Assembly (NCBI GenBank): GCA_002049785.1
Contig: MUKB01000028.1
Location: forward strand, 1-9,849
Direction of reading: 5' to 3'
Length of the DNA stretch: 9,849 nt
From: Caldifarciminota bacterium 4484_100
Lineage (GTDB): Bacteria > Hydrothermota > Tepidihabitantia > SM23-42
Below, in pieces: positions 1-5,746 of this stretch; position 1 is the stretch's first letter, and each line of letters opens with the position of its first letter. The translations under genes were made by a program, and so were the position numbers. The notes beneath the pieces are model-generated. The model was not told the DNA's origin. It worked only from the letters and a program-made list of their open reading frames with translations, and searched no databases.

Positions 1-8
1 ATTATCTG

Positions 9-36
9 TTGACTTTTCATTATACCTGTATAAAAT
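9..36 (+). promoter_or_regulatory. sigma-70-type promoter of nadB, probably leaderless
   Basis: A -35 box TTGACT (9-14) and a -10 box TAAAAT (31-36) are separated by 16 bases. Each differs from consensus at one position. Only six bases lie between the -10 box and the nadB ATG at 43, so the expected transcription start falls on or next to the start codon. There is no Shine-Dalgarno sequence in those bases. I infer a leaderless nadB transcript. An overlapping alternative -10 (TATAAA, 29-34) would have a poor 14-base spacer. Confidence 0.6.
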
Positions 37-42
37 TATTCG

Positions 43-1569
43 ATGCCCAGGAAGGTCGATTTCTTAGTGGTTGGTTCGGGTATAGCAGGACTGACATTTG
101 CAACCAGGTCTGCTTCCTATGGCAAGGTCCTGGTGCTGACAAAAAAGAGGAAGGCAGATTCCAATACCAATTATGCCCAGGGCGGTATTGCCGCAGTCTT
201 TGGACCGAATGATACATTCAACATGCATATCAATGATACACTCAGGACAGGTGCAGGACTATGCCACAAAGATGTGGTCAGGATAATGGTTAAAAAGGGC
301 CCTTCATTGGTGAAGGAATTATATCATATGGGATGCAGATTCTCCCTCAACTCGCACGGGAAATTTGACCTGGGCCAGGAAGGTGGTCATTCAAGAAGAA
401 GGATTGTCCATGCGCGTGATCACACAGGTCAGGAGATTGAAAGGGTTCTTCTGGAAGAGATAAAAGAGAAAGGGATTGAGTTGAGTGAGAATGAGGTTGT
501 GCTTGACATAATTGTTGTTGATGGTGAATGCAGGGGTGTATATTACTTAGACACGAACAAAAAGAAAATTGATGTGATCTTCGCAAATGCTGTAATCCTG
601 GCCACTGGTGGCGCAGGCCAACTCTATCTCCATACCACAAATCCACCGATTGCAACCGGAGATGGTATCGCAATGGCGTATCGTGCAGGGGCTAAAATCG
701 CCAATATGGAGTTTGTCCAATTCCATCCGACTGCGGTCTACAATATCAATATTGATGGACGGGCATTCCTTATCTCAGAGGCGGTTCGGGGTGAAGGCGG
801 AATACTAAAAACGAAGGATGGTAAACCATTTATGAAGAAATACAGTCCTCTGGGAAATCTCGCACCCCGTGACATTGTTGCCCGCGCCTGTATTCTGGAA
901 ATGATTAAGACCGGTTCAAAGTATGTACTGCTCGATCTCTCGCACCTGAAATCAGGCTATATCAAAAAAAGGTTTCCCACAATTTATGAAACCTGCCTTG
1001 AATGGGGGATCGACATTACCCGTGAGCCGATACCGGTTGTTCCTGCTGCCCATTATATCTGTGGTGGTATTATGGTAAACTCCTGGGCAGAATCATCGCT
1101 CAAGAGACTGTTTGCCCTGGGTGAGTGCGCATTTACCGGAGTGCACGGTGCTAATCGATTGGCCTCAAATTCACTCCTTGAGGCCCTGGTCTTTGCCACT
1201 CGTGCTGCAGAACGGATAAAAGAAATTACCGACATCAGACCGATGAAGCGGATAAAACTGAACCCCGCAAGGGTAGGGCCAAATCTGAAACTGGTGATAA
1301 AAGAGTTGATGGACCGATATGTCAATGTCATAAGAAGCGAAAAAGGATTGGAACAGGCAAGGCATAATATTGAAGACTACGAAAAAAAATTCGCCGAAGG
1401 CATTCACATCATAAATGCCGAATCCCGTAATATGACCGATGTTGCAAAACTCATTATCATTTCAGCATTGAAGAGAAAAGAGTCGAGGGGCCTACATTAT
1501 CTTATGGAATATCCTGAACCCGATGCCCGCTATAAAAAAGATACAATCATCGTCAGGGAAAACCGATGA
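43..1569 (+). CDS. nadB: L-aspartate oxidase NadB
   Basis: NadB is a cytoplasmic FAD enzyme that oxidises L-aspartate to iminoaspartate, which NadA condenses with dihydroxyacetone phosphate to quinolinate for NAD synthesis. The 508-residue product is close to the family's usual length (about 510-540). The N-terminal dinucleotide-binding motif is G11-S-G13-I-A-G16, followed by the NYAQGGIAA loop near residues 43-51. The flavoprotein catalytic residues are all visible: E113 in QEGGHSRRR, H228 in QFHPT, R276 in PRDI, H337 in AAHYICGG and R372 in GANRLASNSLLE. The C-terminal SRGLHY...YP signature, typical of aspartate oxidase and fumarate reductase relatives, is at about 481-491. The FHPT/AAHY set together with the family length favours NadB over succinate dehydrogenase SdhA. 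The ATG at 43 directly precedes the beta strand of the FAD fold and lies just behind a promoter, with no Shine-Dalgarno. No nadA or nadC is in the window. Confidence 0.97.
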   Translation: MPRKVDFLVVGSGIAGLTFATRSASYGKVLVLTKKRKADSNTNYAQGGIAAVFGPNDTFNMHINDTLRTGAGLCHKDVVRIMVKKGPSLVKELYHMGCRFSLNSHGKFDLGQEGGHSRRRIVHARDHTGQEIERVLLEEIKEKGIELSENEVVLDIIVVDGECRGVYYLDTNKKKIDVIFANAVILATGGAGQLYLHTTNPPIATGDGIAMAYRAGAKIANMEFVQFHPTAVYNINIDGRAFLISEAVRGEGGILKTKDGKPFMKKYSPLGNLAPRDIVARACILEMIKTGSKYVLLDLSHLKSGYIKKRFPTIYETCLEWGIDITREPIPVVPAAHYICGGIMVNSWAESSLKRLFALGECAFTGVHGANRLASNSLLEALVFATRAAERIKEITDIRPMKRIKLNPARVGPNLKLVIKELMDRYVNVIRSEKGLEQARHNIEDYEKKFAEGIHIINAESRNMTDVAKLIIISALKRKESRGLHYLMEYPEPDARYKKDTIIVRENR

Positions 1570-1608
1570 ATCAATCATCAATTAATTTCTTTAAACAAGG
1601 AAAGGAGA

Positions 1609-1887
1609 ATGGAACAGGGAGAGACAGAAGTCTTATTAGAGGTTGGCCAATCATATCTCCTGAATAAGGAGTATGAAAGGGCCATTGCTAAATTTACCGA
1701 GGCATTGAGGATAAATCCTCACGACCCGGAAATCTATTATTATCTGGGTCTTGCCTATGAGGGTGCTGAAAGGATTTCAGATGCAGTGAGTATGTACGAA
1801 AAGACCCTCAGGCTCGATAAGAGTTTTAGCAATGCTGAGATGCGCCTCAGTGAATTGAAGAAGAAAACTGCGTCAGGCAATAAATAG
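1609..1887 (+). CDS. small TPR-repeat protein
   Basis: This 92-residue protein consists almost entirely of two tetratricopeptide repeats, at about residues 7-40 and 41-74, each with the expected pattern of small and aromatic residues (for example A25...F29..AL..NP and YYYLG.AY). A short charged tail follows. It has no signal peptide or membrane segment, so it is probably a cytoplasmic scaffold for protein-protein contacts; its partner is unknown. AAGGA at 1597-1601 gives a 7-base spacing to the ATG and supports this start. The gene lies 39 bases behind nadB, and its TAG stop directly touches the next ATG, so it is probably co-transcribed and translationally coupled with the zinc-ribbon gene. 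No specific function can be assigned. Confidence 0.85.
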   Translation: MEQGETEVLLEVGQSYLLNKEYERAIAKFTEALRINPHDPEIYYYLGLAYEGAERISDAVSMYEKTLRLDKSFSNAEMRLSELKKKTASGNK

Positions 1888-2022
1888 ATGTATTGCCCAA
1901 GATGCCGGCACAAAATGAAGGAAACAAGGGGCACCCATCATAAGAAAAAGAAGTGGGTCTGCCCGAATTGTGGTAAGGTGAGGTTCAGCTATCCAAGGAG
2001 GAGAGGGCAAATTAATACTTGA
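1888..2022 (+). CDS. 44-residue basic zinc-ribbon protein
   Basis: This short frame opens with an ATG that immediately follows the TAG of the TPR gene and runs to a TGA at 2020-2022. It encodes two zinc knuckles, C3-P-R-C6 and C25-P-N-C28-G, with 18 residues between the pairs, a classic zinc-ribbon layout. The rest is strongly basic (KKKK near 19-22, a PRRR stretch near 36-39), which suggests nucleic-acid or ribosome binding. I do not recognise a named family. It is too short for many gene finders. The paired CxxC motifs, the exact fit between neighbours and the stop-start contact make it very likely real. A promoter for the next gene overlaps its last codons. Confidence 0.75.
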   Translation: MYCPRCRHKMKETRGTHHKKKKWVCPNCGKVRFSYPRRRGQINT

Positions 2023-2046
2023 CAATTCTGGAAATCTGAATATTAT
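2019..2046 (+). promoter_or_regulatory. sigma-70-type promoter embedded in the zinc-ribbon stop, for the DnaJ-TPR gene
   Basis: A perfect -35 box TTGACA (2019-2024) overlaps the TGA stop of the zinc-ribbon gene. After 16 bases comes TATTAT (2041-2046), one mismatch from the consensus -10. Eleven bases separate the -10 box from the ATG at 2058, which leaves an expected untranslated leader of only about five bases and no room for a Shine-Dalgarno; none is seen. The spacing resembles the nadB promoter. Confidence 0.6.
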
Positions 2047-2057
2047 TAGACAATATT

Positions 2058-2693
2058 ATGGAAAATTATTATTCGATATTGGGTTTATCCAGTAATGCTA
2101 CGCCATCTGAGATTAAGAGGGCATATTTGAGGCTTGCCCAGCAACACCATCCGGACCGATTTACCGACGAAAACGAGAAGAAGCGTGCCCATGAAAGGTT
2201 TTCAAAGATCACGGCTGCATATCGCACCCTTTCCGATGAAAAGCTGAGGGCCGAGTATGATAAATCCTTGGAGGGTGGGTACAAACCAAAAGATAAGGCA
2301 AAGGAGACTCAGGCAAAGAATGCATTTATGCGTGCCCTTAAATTCTTAAAACAGAACGACCCCTGGCGTGCGGTCAACCTTCTGCGCATTGCCTGCCGAT
2401 ACAATCCCGACCCGATATACATCTCATACCTGGGCCTTGCCCTTGTCTACACCCGTCAGTATAAACAGGAAGGGTTTGAAAAACTGAAGTCGGCAATCAA
2501 ACAGATGATGTTCAACCCAATTCTTCATGTCAATCTGGGCCGTGCCTATGAAGCTGTAGGCAGGAAGGCCAACGCCCTGCATGCATACTATGAGGCATTA
2601 AACTGGGACCCCAAAAGTGAAGGGGCAAAAAGGGGAATTGCACGGCTCCAGGAAAAGAAAAAGGGGTTTTTTGCAAAACTTTTCGGGGGTTAG
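2058..2693 (+). CDS. DnaJ-domain (J-domain) protein with C-terminal TPR repeats
   Basis: The first 70 residues of this 211-residue protein are a J domain: YYSILGL at 4-10, helix II, the essential H31-P32-D33 tripeptide that stimulates DnaK ATPase, and the closing F48...AYRTLSD...R.EYD helices. Residues about 85-187 form TPR-like helical pairs (for example NLGRAYEAVGRKANALHAYYEAL). The end is a basic/aromatic tail, KKKGFFAKLFGG, of a kind I recall from TPR proteins in other diderm bacteria. There is no Gly/Phe-rich linker, cysteine-rich zinc domain or DnaJ C-terminal domain, so this is a class III J protein and not the housekeeping DnaJ. It probably recruits DnaK to a client bound by the TPRs; the client is unknown. 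The stop directly touches the next ATG. It has its own promoter and seems to lack a ribosome-binding site. Confidence 0.9.
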   Translation: MENYYSILGLSSNATPSEIKRAYLRLAQQHHPDRFTDENEKKRAHERFSKITAAYRTLSDEKLRAEYDKSLEGGYKPKDKAKETQAKNAFMRALKFLKQNDPWRAVNLLRIACRYNPDPIYISYLGLALVYTRQYKQEGFEKLKSAIKQMMFNPILHVNLGRAYEAVGRKANALHAYYEALNWDPKSEGAKRGIARLQEKKKGFFAKLFGG

Positions 2694-2933
2694 ATGCAGA
2701 AGACTACTATATTGAAGATGCTCGAGGAATTCTGCAAGAAATTATCGATTACAGTAAGGTATGATAGATTTTTCGGCAAGGGGGGTTATTGTCGATTAAG
2801 GGAGAAGAAATATTTTATAATCAATGAGCGCCTCTGCAATGAGGCAAAAGAGCAGATATTTATAAAAGAACTCTCTGCTTTGGACCATAATATTGAACTA
2901 CCCGACCAATTAAAGGCGCTTTTGAATAGATGA
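2694..2933 (+). CDS. conserved-looking 79-residue protein of unknown function
   Basis: The ATG directly follows the TAG of the J-domain gene, and the TGA overlaps the next ATG (ATGA), so translation is probably coupled on both sides. The product is cytoplasmic, with no signal peptide or membrane helix. It has a predicted helix (about 4-18), a central FGKGGYCRLREKKYFIINERL section that looks like a beta hairpin with G30-G31 and C33, and two C-terminal helical stretches ending in LPDQLKALL. The pattern GG-x-CRL...x(7)-INERL reminds me of small uncharacterised proteins in several bacterial phyla, but I cannot name a domain. C14 and C33 could be a metal or redox pair, which is only a guess. Confidence 0.75.
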   Translation: MQKTTILKMLEEFCKKLSITVRYDRFFGKGGYCRLREKKYFIINERLCNEAKEQIFIKELSALDHNIELPDQLKALLNR

Positions 2934-3157
2934 CCATCTGGATATCCATTTTTATCTTTGTTGGTCTCTTTATCTGGCTAAGCAATCTTCATATATTGAG
3001 TCTGGGCAGGGATTGGCCCCTTATTTTAATTTTTCTGGGAGCAATCAGCCTCTTTACCACACTGAAAAAAGGTAAAAAATATAAGATTATTTCTGAACTG
3101 GAAAAGGGGCGTATTTCAGCCCAGGAGGCAGAAGAGAAACTGCGCAATCTATCTTAA
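2930..3157 (+). CDS. 75-residue membrane protein, LiaI/DUF5668-like helices plus SHOCT-like tail
   Basis: Two hydrophobic helices, about residues 2-19 and 29-44, are joined by a short loop containing the G-R-D-W-P-L-I-L-I motif, which is typical of the DUF5668/LiaI-LiaF-type transmembrane region. A basic stretch (KKGKKYK) marks the cytoplasmic side. The end, ISELEKGRISAQEAEEKLRNL, resembles the short SHOCT-like helical motif found in envelope-stress proteins and anti-sigma-type factors. The protein may sense or modulate envelope state, which is inference from motif likeness. The ATG lies in an ATGA overlap with the previous gene. Its TAA (3155-3157) touches the stop of the convergent gene, so no separate terminator exists between them. 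Confidence 0.75.
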   Translation: MTIWISIFIFVGLFIWLSNLHILSLGRDWPLILIFLGAISLFTTLKKGKKYKIISELEKGRISAQEAEEKLRNLS

Positions 3158-4087
3158 CTACCTCTCATCCCTGATTTCACCCACCAGTTCCTCAAACAGG
3201 TCCTCAAGGGTAACAATCCCTATCACCTGTCCTTTCTTATTCTTTACAACCGCCATATGTTCTCCCTGCGCCTTCATAATCTTGAATATGGTCATACAAC
3301 GCTCATCGCCGCTGACAAAAAGCGGTTTCCTCAACTTTACCTTGTTGGTGTAGAAATAGTCCTTGATATTGAATATTCCGACGATATTACTTCTTCTACC
3401 TTTATATACCGGGATTCTTGTGTAGAGTCGTCGACCGGGCTTTTTGACACAAACCGATTCATTGCCGAGTTTACAGACAAATGCCGCCCTGATGGGTATC
3501 ATCACTTCAGAAATCCTGCGACGGGAAAATTCGAAGAGCCTGGACGCAAGGGTGCTTGCCTCCTTTTCATATTCACTCATTGCATAGACGATGTCGAGTC
3601 TTCGTATGGAAACAACCTTTTTCTCCCTGACAAAGACTGATGAAATAATATTAGCCAGGCCGGCGTAGAGATAGACTATCGGGTAAAGTGCAATTTCGAT
3701 GTAATAGATTATCGGGGCGAGGATATTCATAGTCGCATAGGGTTGAGAGAGGGCGATAGACTTCGGAATAAACTGCCCGAAGAAGAGGGAGAATACAGAA
3801 AGGGTTATAGTCGAAATGACCACACCACTGCCACCAAAATTCTCAATAAAGAAATGGGCAAATAGTGTGGAGGCGATCACCAAGATGAAATTTTCAGAAA
3901 CAAGGATGGTAGAGAAGAACTGCTCGGGTCGATTGAGAAAATTGTTGATGATAACCGCCCACTTCTTGCGCTGTCTCTTCGCCCTCATCACCTTTATCCT
4001 CTCAATACTCACCAATCCGGTCTCACTTGCGGTGAATATTCCCTGGCATAAAATCAGAATCAAGGGAATAATTAAAAAGATAATCAT
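3158..4087 (-). CDS. CNNM/CorC-family membrane protein with CBS domains, lacking the CorC_HlyC domain
   Basis: This is a CNNM (DUF21) family protein, related to Mg2+/Co2+ efflux proteins and 'hemolysins'. The ATG at 4087 (309 residues) has AAGGA six bases upstream; a TTG at 4093 also fits the frame but would sit with no gap behind that ribosome-binding site. An N-terminal hydrophobic helix is followed by the TASETGLVSIERIKV segment, further membrane helices to about residue 155, and a CBS pair (SEVMIP near 193, VGIFNIKDY near 236, GIVTLEDLFEELVGEI near 290). The chain ends right after the second CBS domain, so the usual C-terminal CorC_HlyC transporter-associated domain is missing. The conserved G-E-x-x-P-K of DUF21 reads G-Q-F-I-P-K here. 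The first CBS repeat is also poorly conserved. The gene sits two bases behind a full-length paralogue. Its own transport activity is uncertain; a regulatory or heteromeric role is possible. Confidence 0.88.
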   Translation of the reverse strand: MIIFLIIPLILILCQGIFTASETGLVSIERIKVMRAKRQRKKWAVIINNFLNRPEQFFSTILVSENFILVIASTLFAHFFIENFGGSGVVISTITLSVFSLFFGQFIPKSIALSQPYATMNILAPIIYYIEIALYPIVYLYAGLANIISSVFVREKKVVSIRRLDIVYAMSEYEKEASTLASRLFEFSRRRISEVMIPIRAAFVCKLGNESVCVKKPGRRLYTRIPVYKGRRSNIVGIFNIKDYFYTNKVKLRKPLFVSGDERCMTIFKIMKAQGEHMAVVKNKKGQVIGIVTLEDLFEELVGEIRDER

Positions 4088-4089
4088 CC

Positions 4090-5349
4090 TCAATCCTTTT
4101 GAATTAAGACCTTCTCAATAATGCGGTCATGGACATCCTCAATCGTCAGTTTAATATTTGCCACCTTTATGACTTCTTTCTCTTTGGGAAATCGGCCCAA
4201 GTGATTGAGAATAAAACCTGCAAGCCTCTCCCCTTCTTCATAAAATGGTTCAATCTTAAGAATCCTCGCCAGCTCACCAATCGTTATATCTCCATCAAAG
4301 ACATACTTCCCCGGACCAAATTTTTTATATGGCATATCGGTCAGTTCATCAAGTTCATCATATTCATCAACAACCTCACCGAAAAGCGATTCGAGAATAT
4401 CCTCCAAGGTTACTATCCCGGAGAAATTTCCAAATTCATCAACGACCACTGCAATGTGTATGCCCATACGTCGGAACTCACGAAGCAGACTATCGAGTTG
4501 CTTTGTTTCAGGAACGATATAGGGTTCACGCATCAGATCCCTGAGTGTCAGATTCTTCTCAGAAGGCCCTTTTATATAGAGATCTTTGGCATATAGAAGT
4601 CCAACAACATCCCCTTTCTCATCAAAGACACATATCCGGGAGTGTTTCCAGTGGCTGATAACCTTCTTCACTTCATCAAGATTTTTATCCACGCTTACCC
4701 CGATAACCTGGGGTCTTGGTGTCATCACCTCACTGACCCTCTTCTTACCGAATTTCAGGATTGAATAGCCAAATTCTTCTTCTCCTGGTTCAAGGATATT
4801 GAACTTCTTTGCCTCGCTGAGCATAAGTTTCAATTCCTCGTCTGAAACACTCTGTCGGCTGGGGATATCCAGTGAAAAAAGTCCATGGGTAAATTTTACC
4901 ATCAGACTGGTAACCGGGCTGAAGAGTTTTGAAAGATAATAGATGACACGGGAAAACCTCAATGCAAGGGTTTCGGCTCTGGAGATTGCAATCGTCTTGG
5001 GTGTAATTTCACCGATAATAAGAAGTAAGGAGGTCATAATGACAAACTCGATAATGAAAGAGAGTGTGGTATTAATATTATACAGATGAATAAATTTAAA
5101 AAGGAGTATCGCACCAACCGATGAAGCAGCAATATTTACCAGTAGATTCGCCAGCAGGATTGAGCCGAGGGTGCGTCCTGCATTGGTCTTTATCTGTTCT
5201 AAATATGAAATCCCTTTTCTCCTTTCTGAGACGAGCGCCTTCACCCGGAACCGGGACAAGGAAAATATCGCCGCTTCCATACCGGAGAAGAAACTGCTGA
5301 AACCCAGAAAGACAAATATCAAAAGTATATATAAAATTGTATCAAACAT
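4090..5349 (-). CDS. CNNM/CorC-family divalent-cation transporter (hemolysin-like), full length
   Basis: This 419-residue protein has the complete three-part build. The DUF21/CNNM membrane domain (about 1-180) carries FFSGMEAAIFSLSRFRV at 20-36, a small-residue/Asn helix (LLANLLVN) and an intact GEITPK at 113-118. A CBS pair follows (SEVMTPRP at 206, VVGLLYAKDL at 248, GIVTLEDILESLFGEVVDEYDE at 311-332), then a CorC_HlyC domain (about 345-415, with FDGDITIGEL and the ERLAGFILNHLGRFPKEKE core). Known relatives move Mg2+ or Co2+ out of the cell, coupled to Na+, with CBS/nucleotide control; the exact ion here is inferred. No clear Shine-Dalgarno precedes the ATG, which is 22 bases behind ybeY. 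The position after ybeY mirrors E. coli ybeX (corC). The next gene is a shortened paralogue. Confidence 0.92.
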   Translation of the reverse strand: MFDTILYILLIFVFLGFSSFFSGMEAAIFSLSRFRVKALVSERRKGISYLEQIKTNAGRTLGSILLANLLVNIAASSVGAILLFKFIHLYNINTTLSFIIEFVIMTSLLLIIGEITPKTIAISRAETLALRFSRVIYYLSKLFSPVTSLMVKFTHGLFSLDIPSRQSVSDEELKLMLSEAKKFNILEPGEEEFGYSILKFGKKRVSEVMTPRPQVIGVSVDKNLDEVKKVISHWKHSRICVFDEKGDVVGLLYAKDLYIKGPSEKNLTLRDLMREPYIVPETKQLDSLLREFRRMGIHIAVVVDEFGNFSGIVTLEDILESLFGEVVDEYDELDELTDMPYKKFGPGKYVFDGDITIGELARILKIEPFYEEGERLAGFILNHLGRFPKEKEVIKVANIKLTIEDVHDRIIEKVLIQKD

Positions 5350-5371
5350 CGCTATATGTGAATCATAAATG

Positions 5372-5746
5372 TCATCCGGTAATTCCCCGCAGATAATTCA
5401 AACATTTCTTTTTCATTATCTGCTCGCCCTTCTTATCTTTATGCTCATAACCGATGATATGGAGAAGACCATGTAAGACATAGTAATAGAGCTCCTCCTC
5501 CTCTGCAACCGCATCCTTCGAAACATAGATTTCAGAAACCTCACCCAGGTCAAAGGCGAGCACATTTGTGGAACGATTTCTGCCGAGAAATTTACGATTC
5601 AATCTTCGGATGAAGTTCTTATCAACAATGATTATGTTGAGTTCCCGGACAGTCTTCTTTTCTTTTTTTAATACACCCTTAACAAGTCGATTAATTTTTT
5701 TATTATCTGCAGGATAATCTGTAGTATTAAATATCCTGATCCCCAC
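5372..5746 (-). CDS. ybeY: endoribonuclease / rRNA maturation factor YbeY
   Basis: YbeY is a zinc metalloprotein needed in many bacteria for 16S rRNA 3'-end maturation and ribosome quality control. The hallmark H-x3-H-x5-H zinc site is present as HGLLHIIGYEH, and the upstream LN-x(9)-STNVLAF motif is clear. I chose the GTG at 5746 (124 residues, beginning [10 protein letters not shown]) because it matches where family members begin. AGGG stands eight bases upstream, and the overlap with the 7TM-HD gene is then only 20 bases. The ATG at 5803 would add a lysine/arginine-rich extension lying entirely inside that gene. In E. coli numbering, the position of Arg59 (YRGKD) seems to be Leu here (FLGRN). 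The protein is a little shorter than the usual 140-155 residues. Confidence 0.93.
   Translation of the reverse strand: MGIRIFNTTDYPADNKKINRLVKGVLKKEKKTVRELNIIIVDKNFIRRLNRKFLGRNRSTNVLAFDLGEVSEIYVSKDAVAEEEELYYYVLHGLLHIIGYEHKDKKGEQIMKKKCLNYLRGITG

Noticed and set aside
347..673. Open minus-strand frame of 108 codons
   Set aside because: Lies wholly antisense to conserved nadB motifs and has a low-complexity His/Gln/Ser composition; a shadow of nadB.
3257..3640. Open plus-strand frame of 127 codons
   Set aside because: Antisense to the CBS region of the shortened CNNM gene, whose family motifs fix the coding strand as minus.
4091..4093. TTG start for the shortened CNNM gene
   Set aside because: The AAGGA ribosome-binding site touches it directly, whereas the ATG at 4087 has a normal six-base spacing.
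4129..4596. Open plus-strand frame of 155 codons
   Set aside because: Antisense to the CBS and CorC_HlyC domains of the full-length CNNM gene; no recognisable motif of its own.
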